Source: CAZJHD01 sp964545855
GTDB taxonomy: Bacteria; Planctomycetota; UBA1135; JACQFD01
DNA: 64,000 bases
Reading direction: 5' to 3'
Assembly (NCBI GenBank): GCA_964545855.1
Contig: CAZJHD010000011.1
Span: 50,783 to 114,782 of the forward strand
Position 1 is the first letter of the stretch. Each line of letters opens with the position of its first letter. Of this stretch, positions 10,201 through 19,043 are shown in pieces. The position numbers and the translations under genes are program-made. A model generated the notes under the pieces. That model saw only the letters and a list, made by a program, of their open reading frames with translations, had not been told where the DNA came from and ran no database searches.

Positions 10201-10576
10201 GCGCGCGAGCCACTTGGAGCCCGAACTCCAGGACCTCGTCCTCCTCGAGGCGACCGCGCTCCCGCAGGACGGTCTTCAGGCTCTTCCCGTCGACGAACTC
10301 CATCACGAAGTAGGGCACACCGTCGACGTCGCCGTGATCGAGCCCCTTCACGATGTTCGGATGGTCGAGGCGCGCCGAGAGACGCGCCTCGCGCTCGAGC
10401 CTCGCGACGTAGAGGCGATTCCGCGCGAGCTCGCGACGGAGGATCTTCACGGCCACGAGTCGGTCGAGCCCCGCGTGGCGCGCGAGATACACCGAGCCGA
10501 CGCCTCCCGAGCCGAGCCGCTCCAGGATCTCCAGGTCCGGGATCGACGGGAATCGCTCTCGGCTCGGCTCGCTCAT
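7298..10576 (-). CDS. Transmembrane serine/threonine protein kinase (PknB-type) with large extracytoplasmic region
   Basis: This 1092-residue protein starts at ATG 10576, overlapping the upstream stop (ATGA). The Hanks-type kinase domain spans about residues 15-275: glycine loop LGSGGVGSVY (21-30), VAVK with K44, HRDIKPGN (136-143), DLG at 156-158 in place of the usual DFG, and TPHYVSPEQ. One membrane helix lies at about 298-323. The outer part is a long helical, coiled-coil-rich region, ending in a beta-rich domain that resembles a LamG/concanavalin-like sandwich. All canonical catalytic residues are present, so it should be active. It is third in an operon with a sigma-54 activator carrying a phosphothreonine-binding FHA domain, suggesting kinase-to-transcription signalling. 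Confidence 0.92.
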   Translation of the reverse strand: MSEPSRERFPSIPDLEILERLGSGGVGSVYLARHAGLDRLVAVKILRRELARNRLYVARLEREARLSARLDHPNIVKGLDHGDVDGVPYFVMEFVDGKSLKTVLRERGRLEEDEVLEFGLQVARALDHAYRLGVVHRDIKPGNLLLAKDGTLKLADLGLARRPDDSSVTKEGTTLGTPHYVSPEQARDPVTADTRSDLYSLGATLFHVATGRPPFDAETVGGVLSQVLDASSVAQVPADVPLSRNLELCLLRLLAKDPARRYQTPDEVIRDLERVRRHERPSVSVFDVNPRARLRLRVGLASGAGLVVVATLVLLAGAGLGLFGSNAPSPAARAAAEELGRLETDADGSPAALADRWARVDALLASGAFEDAGRLRATALQTTIGEAISAAFDGLEREIDRDLAAGIAERRLDEAWTQLETEFPRRVREAFDRRAELLPGPFAIRFERYLDTKRRDLRQEVAAAEAAILAMLPAFLEEESSRVQQHVEEGRFADALVRLADAPSRLMTPQGDAPRRLPDISRDSVAERIRGELASIRSRVLQEAAERGRRITARLQAEFELLRRGVTEGTRSATASEFADEAETVFREMGYVRQQWPLEVVPDPGGLAKDLHDSLASLDRKAEEQRTLREFEVLEARTWARMRERQYVTASQVWRSERERPELAAVRARLDRRIGYADALAGLRARAGRELARRVGTRVNLSLRSGAIASGRLVSTESLADDWLGTLADGAIPEVRFSALALGEIETLVAAESGPRARLELGLLWMAEGQLDRAQARFAAARLDPEASASEAELAAFALSDVSALRLLSQGSGSERERLYRATLDRARELTRIGEMEQARAEYERVRTEAVGFDVGDPRVADLDREIEEFEVLWRAHQRRRALAGAFPGARASELPDGRLRLDYDLAAGPGPSGLEVPKGWRRTAAGIQCEGAALEDASRLGRAPALRFPLPAMGRGPVRFTARSSLPYESDPVSLLVHGLTAFGRTGAIHRASGGGPWSAQLISGGAEVLDLAPWPRHWEPGFRRSSGFLRGGTHDLSLDVSEDGRSAVLRVDGAAVASLDAAVAGDACELRCTGAILLRSLSVEGVALPR

Positions 10577-12183
10577 CGACGCGGGACCCACTGCGTCCAC
10601 TCCGCCTCGACTCCCGCCACGTCCAGGCCGAAGGCCTCGCGGAACGCCTGGTCGTGGAAGACGCGCGCCCGGTCGGGGATCCGCTGGAGCCCCCAGAGCT
10701 TGCGCACGAGCCGGTGGAATCGGTCGAGCCCTCCCGGCGCCTTCTGCGCGAGGAACTGCACGACGCTCATCGACTTGCGCACGTCGTCGATCGTCAGGTC
10801 CGGGAGGTCCTTCTGCACGATGGCGAGCAGCGATTGCGGACGCCCCGCGGCGATCGAAGCCCTCAGCTCGTCCTCCCAACGGCCCGCGCGCGCATCGCTG
10901 CGGCGTTCACCGCCGGTGGTCGTGCCCCCGGAGCCCTCCGCGCGGGGAACGGAGCGCGAGTGCGCGCAGAAGATCGTGTTCCTCTCCCAGGCGGCCGCTT
11001 CCGCGAGGCATGCCAGCGCCTCGTCGTACCAGGGCGGCAGCAGCGACGGCACGTGCCCGTGCCGGTTCGCGAGCACGTGGCCCACGTGGTGGAACGTCTG
11101 GCCCGCCGCCTGGTCGAGGTCTCGTCCCCGCAGCAACGCCACGGAAACGCCGAGGGGCTCGTGCACGAAGTAGCCGTGCGTCCGGCGCGCCCGCTCGTCC
11201 CACCCCTCCCAGAGGAAGCGCTTCGACTCGCGGTAGGTCCGGTCGACGGCGCGCCCGTACTCGGCGTCGCCCTCGAGGACGATCAGCTCGACGCGCGGGA
11301 TCGGCTGCGACGCCGGCATCGCGAAGGGCGCCGGGGGGATCCCCGCCGAGAGGACGCTTCCGGCTCCATCGCCGCCGAAGAGACGATCGAGCGCTCCGAG
11401 AGCGCGCTCGCTCCCCTCGGAGACGGTGCGGAGCCACGCCTCCTCGGCCGCTCCCTGGACCGCGAAGTGCGCCGAGAGCACGAGCTTCCAGGACGCGACC
11501 CCGAACTCGGCCGCCGCTTCGCGGGACCGGAGGCGGAACGGGATCTCCGACGCCTCGATCCAGGCTCCCTCGAAGGACTCGAGGCCCCGCGCGCGCCGGG
11601 CCTCGTCCTCCGTGACCCACCGGTCGCCGAGTCGGACGAGCCCCTTCTCGAGCGCCTCTTTCTCCTCCGGCGCCATCCACCGGCCACGGAACTCGACCAG
11701 ACCCTGGGCCGCGAGCGCCGCAGCCTTCCGCTCCTCGTCGCGGCGTGCCTTCTCCTCCGGCGTCACCCAGTCGTCGCCGTCGCGCACGCGGCCGAGGGCG
11801 CGGTTCGCCGCCTCGTGGCGCGGATCGATCTCCACGGCCGTCTCGAGGCATCTCCGCGCCTCCTTCGACATCCCCTTCTCGGCGCACCACCGCGAGAGCT
11901 CGAACCAGTCGCCGGCCGTCTTCGCGTCGAGGCGTCTCCGCGGGAGCTCCTCCTCCGGCGTCTCCTTCCGCTCGATGCGAACGACCGACGCACGCGGCAC
12001 CTCGATCGTGCCGAACCGCGTCTCGATGCGAACCACGGCGTCGTCCTCCCGCACGATCTTGCCCTCGATCGTCCGACCATCGTTCGTCACGACCACGTCG
12101 GCGGACGCAGGGGGCGCCGAGGCGAGCGCCGCGGCGGCGAGCACCGCCAGCAGGACGGCGCGGGCCCGGCCTCGGCGGATCAC
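10573..12183 (-). CDS. Secreted peptidase-like protein with a degenerate HExxH site
   Basis: This 536-residue protein starts at GTG 12183 with an N-terminal signal peptide (LLAVLAAAALASAPPASA). A small beta domain follows (VVVTNDGRTIEGKIV), then a TPR-like helical region and repeats of the form 'GRWMAPEEKEALEKG / DRWVTEDEARRARG'. The C-terminal domain resembles MA-clan (gluzincin) peptidases: FHHVGHVLANRHGH followed by LPPWYDEALA, where HExxH and a downstream glutamate would normally be. Here the motif reads HHVGH, so the catalytic Glu is His and peptidase activity is doubtful. Overlaps with both neighbours imply coupled expression. A binding or sensing role in the kinase/FHA system is inference. 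Confidence 0.7.
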   Translation of the reverse strand: MIRRGRARAVLLAVLAAAALASAPPASADVVVTNDGRTIEGKIVREDDAVVRIETRFGTIEVPRASVVRIERKETPEEELPRRRLDAKTAGDWFELSRWCAEKGMSKEARRCLETAVEIDPRHEAANRALGRVRDGDDWVTPEEKARRDEERKAAALAAQGLVEFRGRWMAPEEKEALEKGLVRLGDRWVTEDEARRARGLESFEGAWIEASEIPFRLRSREAAAEFGVASWKLVLSAHFAVQGAAEEAWLRTVSEGSERALGALDRLFGGDGAGSVLSAGIPPAPFAMPASQPIPRVELIVLEGDAEYGRAVDRTYRESKRFLWEGWDERARRTHGYFVHEPLGVSVALLRGRDLDQAAGQTFHHVGHVLANRHGHVPSLLPPWYDEALACLAEAAAWERNTIFCAHSRSVPRAEGSGGTTTGGERRSDARAGRWEDELRASIAAGRPQSLLAIVQKDLPDLTIDDVRKSMSVVQFLAQKAPGGLDRFHRLVRKLWGLQRIPDRARVFHDQAFREAFGLDVAGVEAEWTQWVPRR

Positions 12184-14231
12184 TCCTCGCTCTCCTCCTC
12201 CGGCGGCTCCGTGTCGTCGGAGGCGCCGGGCGCGTCGATCCCGTACTTCGAGAGCTTGCGCTGGAGGGCGAAGCGCGAGATCCCGAGTCGCCGGGCCGTC
12301 GCGCTGCGGTTGCCCTGCGTCGCCACGAGGGCCGAGCGGATCGCGCGGATCTCCAGCGAGCGCACGCGCCCCGGGAGCGTGGAGGCGTCCGTCGCCGCCT
12401 CCGGATCGTCGGGCACCTCGGGCTCCCAGTCGCGGATGGCGTCCGACACGAGGTCGGGTCCGATCACGTCGCCGGCGAGCACCACGAGGCGCCGCACCTC
12501 GTTCTCGAGCTCGCGCACGTTGCCGGGCCAGTCGTAGGCGCGGAAGTGGTCGAGCACGACGGGATCGATGCGCTTCAGCGGCACGCCGGCCTCGCGGCAG
12601 CGCTGCACCAGGAATCGCTCCACGAGCAGCGCGATGTCCTCCTTCCGCTCCCGCAGGGGCGGCAGCCGCAGCGGCAGCACGTTCAGCCGGTAGTAGAGAT
12701 CCTCGCGGAACTGCTTCGCCTTCACGCGCTCCGTCAGGTCCGCCTGGGAGGCGCAGATGATCCGCACGTCGATCGGGAGAGGCGTCTCCGAGCCGATGGG
12801 ACGGATCTCCCCCTCCTGCAGCGCCCGAAGGAGGCTCTTCTGCATCTCGCTCGACATCTCGGCGACCTCGTCGAGGAAGAGCGTCCCTCCGTGGGCGAGC
12901 TCGAAGAGACCCTTCTTGGCCCGGTGGGCGCCCGTGAAGGCACCCTTCGAGTGGCCGAAGAGCTCGCTCTCGAGGAGCGTGTCCTGGATCGCCGCGCAGC
13001 TCGCGCTCACGAAGGACTTGTCGCCCCGCGCCCCGTTCGTGTGGATCGCCCGCGCCACGAGCTCCTTTCCGGTGCCGCTATCGCCGGTGATGAGGACGGG
13101 TGCGTCGGAGCCCACGAGCCGATCCAGCAGCCGGAAGACCGACCGCATGGCCGGGCTCTCGCCGACGATCGAGCGATAGTCGTAGCGGCTCCGGAGATCC
13201 CCGCGGGCGAGCGCCGCCTCCTCGCGCACCCGCGCCAGCGCCTCCTCTCCCTTCTCCAGGCGCCCCGCCAGGTCGAGGGCGCGCACCTCGAGCTGCGCGC
13301 GCGAGGCCGCGAGCGCCCGGTTGGCCTCCCGCAGCTCGTCCATCGCGCGCGCATTCGCGAGCGTGATGCCCGCCTGGTCGGCGAGAGCCTCCAGCAGATC
13401 GATCTCGTCGTCTCCGAAGAGCGCCCGCTGCAGTCGGTTGTCGACGACGATCACGCCTTCGGTCTTGTCGCGCACGCGCAGCGGCACCGCCAGGAGCGAG
13501 CGGAGCTCCAGATCGACGACGGACCGGAAGTCGGCGAAGCGCTCGTCGGAGAGAGCGTCCGAGGAGATGATCGGCCGCCCGTTCGCGAGCACGTCCTCGA
13601 CGATCTTCCGCGAGAGCTTCTCCTCCGGGAGCGGCACCACCTCCCGCGCGAAGTTCCGCGCGACGCGGAACTCGAGCCGGCCCCCGTCGCCCGTGCGGGC
13701 GTCGCCTCCGCTGCGAACGGCGAGGAAACCCCGCTCCGCGCGCGTCAGCGTGATCGCCGAGTCGACGATCAGATCGAAGAGGGCGGCGATGTCGCGCGCC
13801 GAGTTGATGGCGCGGTTGATGCGCTGGAGGACCAGAAGGTTGTCGCGCTCGCGCGTCAGCTCCTGGACGAAGGTCTCGTGCCCGCCGGCGGGGAGCGACG
13901 CGATCCGCGTGTTCCGCATCGCGGGGTCCGTCGACTCGTCGAGGTCGCCGATGCCGATGCGCGTCTTCCCGATGACGATCCAGTCTCCCGCCGAGAGGAC
14001 CGCGCGGTCGACCACCTCGCCGTTCACCTGCGTCCCGTTGGCCGAGCCCGAGTCCGTGAGGACCAGCCCCGATCCCTGGATCTCGATCTTCGCGTGGTGG
14101 CGCGAGGCGAGACCGTCCCGGAGCCGGAGATGGTTGTCGAGGGCCCGTCCGATGGTGATGACCGGCTGGTCCAGCTCGACGACGGTGCTGGAGCCGTCCT
14201 CCACGACGGTGAGGCGGATCGACGCGGCCAT
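12180..14231 (-). CDS. FHA-GAF-sigma-54 activator (bacterial enhancer-binding protein)
   Basis: This 683-residue protein has an FHA domain at about 25-95 (IGRALDNHLRL, SRHH, NGTQVNG), which binds phosphothreonine peptides, then a GAF domain (about 145-295), a coiled-coil linker, and an AAA+ domain (352-590). The AAA+ domain carries Walker A GDSGTGKE, the sigma-54 contact loop GAFTGA (430-435) and Walker B GGTLFLDE. A Fis-type helix-turn-helix lies near 635-670 (NRSATARRLGISRFALQRK). I chose ATG 14231 because GAAGG lies just upstream and the FHA begins soon after. It should activate RpoN-dependent promoters when its FHA/GAF domains sense a phosphoprotein or ligand. It is first in the operon with the pseudo-peptidase and kinase. 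Confidence 0.95.
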   Translation of the reverse strand: MAASIRLTVVEDGSSTVVELDQPVITIGRALDNHLRLRDGLASRHHAKIEIQGSGLVLTDSGSANGTQVNGEVVDRAVLSAGDWIVIGKTRIGIGDLDESTDPAMRNTRIASLPAGGHETFVQELTRERDNLLVLQRINRAINSARDIAALFDLIVDSAITLTRAERGFLAVRSGGDARTGDGGRLEFRVARNFAREVVPLPEEKLSRKIVEDVLANGRPIISSDALSDERFADFRSVVDLELRSLLAVPLRVRDKTEGVIVVDNRLQRALFGDDEIDLLEALADQAGITLANARAMDELREANRALAASRAQLEVRALDLAGRLEKGEEALARVREEAALARGDLRSRYDYRSIVGESPAMRSVFRLLDRLVGSDAPVLITGDSGTGKELVARAIHTNGARGDKSFVSASCAAIQDTLLESELFGHSKGAFTGAHRAKKGLFELAHGGTLFLDEVAEMSSEMQKSLLRALQEGEIRPIGSETPLPIDVRIICASQADLTERVKAKQFREDLYYRLNVLPLRLPPLRERKEDIALLVERFLVQRCREAGVPLKRIDPVVLDHFRAYDWPGNVRELENEVRRLVVLAGDVIGPDLVSDAIRDWEPEVPDDPEAATDASTLPGRVRSLEIRAIRSALVATQGNRSATARRLGISRFALQRKLSKYGIDAPGASDDTEPPEEESEE

Positions 14232-14305
14232 GGCCTTCGATGATAAGCGGCGCCCTCCGGTTGGTTTCAGGCCTGCCGAGCCGGGCCGTGCCATGATGAC
14301 GCGCG

Positions 14306-15538
14306 ATGGCGATCCCCCCGCTCCGCCCGATCGATGCCTTCCCGTTCGAGGAACCGAAGGGAAGGACCGTCATCGCGATGCGAGACCCCATGGGAGTCGT
14401 GGCGGGCACGCTCGTGGTCCAGCCCGAGGCCTTCTTCGTCGCGAGCCACTTCGACGGAGAGCACGACGCGGCGCAGGTCGCGAGCATCGTGAACGGGAAG
14501 ACGAACGGGCAGCTCACGACCGCCGTCGTCCAGTCGATCGCCGATCGCTTCAGCGAGCGGTGTCTCCTCCACGACGACCGTTTCCGCGAGGCCTTCGAGC
14601 GCGCGCGTCGGGCCTTCGCGGAGGCACCGGAGCGGCCGGCGGCGCACGCCGGCTCGAACTACCCCGAGGACGCGGGGGAGCTGCGCCTGCGGCTCGGCGG
14701 CATCCTCGCGGAGGCGTGGGACCAGCCTCGTCCCCAGGGAGACGTGGTGGGGCTCGTGGCACCGCACATCGACCTCGATCGCGGGCAGATCACCTACGCG
14801 CGCGCCTATGGCGTGCTCCGCGACCTCGGGAGCTTCGACCGGATCGTCGTGCTGGGGACGGCCCACGGACCCACGTCGCGCCTGCTCGCGCCGACGCGCA
14901 AGCCCTACGCGACGCCGCTCGGTCCCCTGGAGGTCGACCTGCCGGCGATGGATCGCCTCGTCTCCGTGCTCGGCGATGGCGCCTGGGACGACGAGTTCTC
15001 CCACCGCGGAGAGCACTCGATCGAGTTCCAGGCGATCTTCCTGCGGTTGGTCCAGCCGCGGGCGCGGGTCCTGCCGATCCTCTGCGGCAGCCTGCGGCCC
15101 CTCGTGGACGACGGAGTCGATCCGAACGGCCACCCGGACATCGAGCGCGCCGTCGAGGCGCTCCGCGCGGCCGTGGACGACGGGCGGAGGACGCTCGTGC
15201 TCGCGGCCGCCGATCTCGCCCACGTGGGTCCGCGCTTCGGCGGCCCGCCTCTCACCCGCGAGTTGCTGCAGCGCACGGAGTCGCACGACCGCGCGGCCCT
15301 CGACCTCGCCGCGACGCGCGACGCGGCCGGCTGGCACCGCGCGGTCACCGAGGGCGGGGATCCGCGGAACGTCTGCGGGCTCTCGCCGATCTACCTGCTC
15401 CTGCGCGTCCTCGACCGCGGGCGCGGCCACCTGATCTCCTACCGGCGCTGCGAGGCGCCGGATCAGTGCGTCACGATCGGGGCGATGGCCTTCGTCGACG
15501 GACCCTTCGTGCCGCCGGACGACTCCCCCGGGGAGTGA
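14306..15538 (+). CDS. Memo-family protein (AmmeMemoRadiSam system protein B-like)
   Basis: This 410-residue protein carries Memo signatures: AGSNYPED, APHIDLDRG, LGTAHGP, RGEHSIEFQ and NVCGLSPIYLLL. These supply the His and Cys residues that line the extradiol-dioxygenase-like pocket of the family. About 110 extra N-terminal residues look like a small helix-rich domain. The usual partners, a radical SAM enzyme and an AMMECR1 protein, are not next to it. The biochemical role of bacterial Memo proteins is poorly known. It ends 6 bp from the stop of the convergent metallopeptidase gene. Confidence 0.88.
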   Translation: MAIPPLRPIDAFPFEEPKGRTVIAMRDPMGVVAGTLVVQPEAFFVASHFDGEHDAAQVASIVNGKTNGQLTTAVVQSIADRFSERCLLHDDRFREAFERARRAFAEAPERPAAHAGSNYPEDAGELRLRLGGILAEAWDQPRPQGDVVGLVAPHIDLDRGQITYARAYGVLRDLGSFDRIVVLGTAHGPTSRLLAPTRKPYATPLGPLEVDLPAMDRLVSVLGDGAWDDEFSHRGEHSIEFQAIFLRLVQPRARVLPILCGSLRPLVDDGVDPNGHPDIERAVEALRAAVDDGRRTLVLAAADLAHVGPRFGGPPLTRELLQRTESHDRAALDLAATRDAAGWHRAVTEGGDPRNVCGLSPIYLLLRVLDRGRGHLISYRRCEAPDQCVTIGAMAFVDGPFVPPDDSPGE

Positions 15539-15544
15539 CGGCGT

Positions 15545-17650
15545 TCAGCGCGGCGCAAGCGCCTCGAGCGCGCGCGCGGCGGCCTCGAGGAGCGGCTTCG
15601 CGGAGAGCGGAGCTCCGACGGCCTGCCGCATCCACGCGTCGGGCGTGAGCGACCCGATGCGGGTGACGCGCTCGAACTCGTCGCCCAGGCTCTTCGCCTC
15701 GCGGAAGTACCGGTCCACCTGGAACGCGATCAGGTGTCCGAGCGGGTAGTCGGGCGTGTACATCGCGCCATCGATCATGTGGGAGTAGATGGCGAGGATC
15801 GGCACGTCGCGACGGCCACCGAGGAGCGCCGCGTAGGAGCGGTTCCAGAGATCGTTCGCGATCGCGACGACGGCCTCGCGGAACGCCGCCGCGTCGGCGT
15901 CGGGATGCTCGTAGAGCCAGCGCCACGCGGCCATGTCGACGAGCGCCACGCCGGCGATCTCGCGCGTGGCCCAGAAGTCCTCCAGCGCGCGGAGGTGCTC
16001 GCTCTCGGGACCGGGCTTCTCGAGCCCCAGGAGCTCCAGGTCGCGCGACTGGAACACGAAGGCGAGCGCCTCGGTGAACGCGGTGTTCGGCACGCCCTCC
16101 AGCAGCGTGTGGTCGATCGTGACCATGGAGAACACCTGCTCCACGTTGTGCCCCATCTCGTGGACCGCGATGTTGTAGCCCTTGTAGTCCATGCCCTTCT
16201 CGCCGACGCGCGTGCGGAGATGGGCCTTGTCGTCGCGCCGCTGGCCGCCGAGCGCGTGCCCCGCGCCGCGCGACGGCTCCACCTCGATGTGCTCCGCGAG
16301 GAAGCGCGCCTTCTCGGCCGAGAACCCGAGATCGCGCAGGAGACGGGGGATGTCCGACGCGTAGGCGGCGGCGCTCGGGTAGCGCTCCCGCACGATGCGG
16401 TCGAGGTCGGCCTCGGCGTGCTTTCCTCGCGGCTTGAACCCCGCGTACCAGATGTCGAAGGGCTCGAGCGGCCGTCCGAGACGCTGCGCCACGAGGTCGG
16501 CGACGCGGCGCGAGAGCGGCGAGTCGAGGATCTCCTCGAAGAGCCCGCGGACGATCTCCTCCGGGATCTCGCGGTCGCGCTCGAAGCGTCGCGCCACGAG
16601 CGACGGGCACTCCGGATCGAATCGGTCGGCGAGCGTCTGCGCCTGGAAGATCGCGAGCCAATGCGCGTAGCGCGTGTCCGGCTCGCGCGCCGCCAGGTCC
16701 TCCGGCAGCGGCCGCGCCGGCGGCTCCCCGTCCTCGATCGGAGAGCGCACGACGGCGTTCGTGGCGGGCGTCCAGTCGAAGCGCGGATCGCCGATCACCG
16801 ACGCGGGGATCTCCTGCCGCACGATGCGCTCCATCACGAGCTGGATCATGCGTTGCTTCGAGAGCCCTCCGGTCTCCGCGTAGCGCGCCTTCAGCTCGTC
16901 CCGGAGCCCCCAGTGGCTGATCAGCCGCAGCCCCGGCGGGAAGGGCCGGCCGCCGTCCTCGTCGAGGAGGTGGTGCATCATCACGTCGTAGCGCGCGATG
17001 TAGGCGTCGGCGTCGGCCGACGCGCGCGCCATCCGCTGCTGGACGGAGGCGGGCACGCGCGTCGCGAACCGTCCCGCGAGCCGCGCCTCCGCCCATCGAC
17101 GGCGGCTCCAGCTCGGGCCCTTCTCCATGCGCTCGGCGAGACTCGTCACGGGGAAGTTCAGCAGCGAGAGGAACGCGATGCGGTTCGCGAAGAGGTCGTC
17201 GGTGACGTGGGCCGAGACGTCCCATCCGGCGAGGCGCTCGTCGATCGGCTGGATCGGTCCCAGATCGAGATCCGCCCCGCGCCGGAGATCGCGCTGCATC
17301 GAGTTGAAGAAGCCGTCGATGCGCTCGAAGGCGAACTCGAGCCGATCGAACAGCGCGTCGAGCCGCGGTCCCGTCGGCAGGAACTCCTCCACGCAGAACG
17401 CCTCGAAGGCGGCGCCGTCGCCGTCCTCGGCGCGCCAGAGTCGCGCCGCCTGACCGACCCCTCGGTCGATGCGCGCGGCCTCGCCGGCGCCATGGAGCCC
17501 CCGCAGGCGCTCCTTCGCGCGCGACCCCGCAACGGGGCCGGCGGCCGGCGCGCCGTCCTGCGCGTGGGCGGGAGAAGAGGGGAGCGCGGCGGACATGGCG
17601 GCGAGGAGCGAGAGCACGCCGGCGAGGAGCCGGCACGGAGCTTCGGGCAT
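15545..17650 (-). CDS. Secreted zinc metallopeptidase (M3-like, HEMGH)
   Basis: This 701-residue protein has a signal peptide ending near SSPAHA|QDG. The zinc motif HEMGH at 497-501 (YNIAVHEMGHNVEQVF) is followed by TAFTEALAFVFQ, where E527 is a candidate third ligand about 26 residues on, as in gluzincins. The HExGH form and the long helical body point to an M3-like oligopeptidase fold, but similarity is weak, and the family's usual histidine three residues after HExGH is a Glu here. It is probably periplasmic, cleaving peptides. It is a single-gene unit convergent with the Memo gene. Confidence is high for a metallopeptidase and moderate for the family. Confidence 0.78.
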   Translation of the reverse strand: MPEAPCRLLAGVLSLLAAMSAALPSSPAHAQDGAPAAGPVAGSRAKERLRGLHGAGEAARIDRGVGQAARLWRAEDGDGAAFEAFCVEEFLPTGPRLDALFDRLEFAFERIDGFFNSMQRDLRRGADLDLGPIQPIDERLAGWDVSAHVTDDLFANRIAFLSLLNFPVTSLAERMEKGPSWSRRRWAEARLAGRFATRVPASVQQRMARASADADAYIARYDVMMHHLLDEDGGRPFPPGLRLISHWGLRDELKARYAETGGLSKQRMIQLVMERIVRQEIPASVIGDPRFDWTPATNAVVRSPIEDGEPPARPLPEDLAAREPDTRYAHWLAIFQAQTLADRFDPECPSLVARRFERDREIPEEIVRGLFEEILDSPLSRRVADLVAQRLGRPLEPFDIWYAGFKPRGKHAEADLDRIVRERYPSAAAYASDIPRLLRDLGFSAEKARFLAEHIEVEPSRGAGHALGGQRRDDKAHLRTRVGEKGMDYKGYNIAVHEMGHNVEQVFSMVTIDHTLLEGVPNTAFTEALAFVFQSRDLELLGLEKPGPESEHLRALEDFWATREIAGVALVDMAAWRWLYEHPDADAAAFREAVVAIANDLWNRSYAALLGGRRDVPILAIYSHMIDGAMYTPDYPLGHLIAFQVDRYFREAKSLGDEFERVTRIGSLTPDAWMRQAVGAPLSAKPLLEAAARALEALAPR

Positions 17651-17730
17651 CGGCGGACCTGGAAGGGACGCGTCGGGCGCCGGATCCTACCGGCCGGCGA
17701 TCCGCCGCGGCTCCGCGCGAGCGCGTGCCG

Positions 17731-18828
17731 CTACCGAGAGTTCGCCTGCGACCTCGACCGCGTCACGAGCGAGTCCACGGTCTCGCGCACGGACCCGATC
17801 GAGCCGTCCACGCGTCCCGTGGCGAAGCCCGCGCGCCCCGCCAGGGCGTCGCCGGAAGCCCGGAGCAGCGCGATCACGCGGTCCGCGATGCGGGCGGCGA
17901 TCTCCTCCGGTGCGCCGGGGAGCGCGACGACGATGGCGTCCTCGGAGTAGACGGCGACGGTGTCGCTCGGGCGCGTGGACGCGAGCGCGTGACGCGCGAG
18001 AGCGACGGCCGTCTTGCGCCGGCCGACCCTCCCGATCCTCGAGGGGACCGCGAGAGCCACGAGCGTGATGCCTGCGCCCTCGGGGCCCTCGCAGGCGAGC
18101 TGCGCGTCGGTCCTCTCGATGAAGCGAGAGAGGGCGAGCGGCGTTCGGGGCCGATCCTGGAGGACCGTCTTCGGCGCTCCATCCTCGATCCGCCGGATCC
18201 GATCGGAGAGAGACTGGGCCGCCACCCGGAGGAGCGGACCCAGGGCGGCGGCGCCCGCCTCGTCCGGCGGGCAGGCGACGACGAGCGCTCCCCAGGGCTC
18301 GACGCGGCCCGTGATGGGGACCACGGCGACGGCCGAGGGCTCGCCGTAGGCGAGCACGAAGGCGGAGACGAGCTCGTCGGTCGTGTCTCGGAACACGCGG
18401 AGCGCCCCCGCGTCGTTCGACGCGTTGCGGAGCGGCACGCGCCCGACGGTGATGCGAGGGCCGTCCGCGTGGCCGCCTCCGAGGACATGCAGCGCCTCGA
18501 GCTTCCCTTCGGGGTGCAGGACGCGGAAGCAGATCGCTCGAGTCGAGGTCGTCTCCTCGGCCCCCTTCGATCCGTCGCCGGAGGACTCCGGGAGCGGGGC
18601 AGCCGGCGGACTCGACGATGCATCGGCCGCGCCGCCGGCCGGCTTCTCCGCGCCCGCGCCGGCCGCCGGCGTCTCGGCCATTCCGCTCGCCGCCGCCAGC
18701 TTGTCGTACCAGGCGAGGGTCGCCTCCGCCGCCACGCCGACCGTTGCCGACTTCGCGAGCTGGCGGCGAAGCAGCTCGACTTCCTCGAGACTCGGCACGA
18801 TTCGCGGCGGCGCAGGTGTCGTGGTCAT
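17731..18828 (-). CDS. GAF-like / degenerate GGDEF-like regulatory protein
   Basis: This 365-residue protein starts at ATG 18828, the point where the sequence becomes protein-like. Residues 1-115 hold a helix (VELLRRQLAKS) and a Pro/Ala/Ser linker. The middle (about 120-245) resembles a GAF domain, and the C-terminus (about 255-350) follows the GGDEF fold pattern (TRPSDTVAVYSEDAIVVALPG ... EIAARIADRVIALL). The GGDEF signature is replaced (YSEDAI), so diguanylate cyclase activity is not expected. It may bind a nucleotide or act as a sensor. It is divergent from the ATP-grasp operon across about 215 bp that contain a GGGCCTC/GAGGCCC hairpin near 18915-18934. Confidence 0.6.
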   Translation of the reverse strand: MTTTPAPPRIVPSLEEVELLRRQLAKSATVGVAAEATLAWYDKLAAASGMAETPAAGAGAEKPAGGAADASSSPPAAPLPESSGDGSKGAEETTSTRAICFRVLHPEGKLEALHVLGGGHADGPRITVGRVPLRNASNDAGALRVFRDTTDELVSAFVLAYGEPSAVAVVPITGRVEPWGALVVACPPDEAGAAALGPLLRVAAQSLSDRIRRIEDGAPKTVLQDRPRTPLALSRFIERTDAQLACEGPEGAGITLVALAVPSRIGRVGRRKTAVALARHALASTRPSDTVAVYSEDAIVVALPGAPEEIAARIADRVIALLRASGDALAGRAGFATGRVDGSIGSVRETVDSLVTRSRSQANSR

Positions 18829-19043
18829 GTGCTGGGCCCGGGCGGAGCCTTCCAAACGAGGCGGCTGCCCCGGGCAAGATCCATCTCTCGGGGAGATGAT
18901 CGGCCGATTCGGGCCTCGAGGTGGAGGCCCGATCGGCGTTCCGATCGAAGGCGCCGGCACTCCCCGCGCCGACGGTTCCGATGGCACGATGGTCGATGAG
19001 ACGGCCGGAGTTCCCGCCCGCGGGAGCCAGCGTCCGTCTCCGC

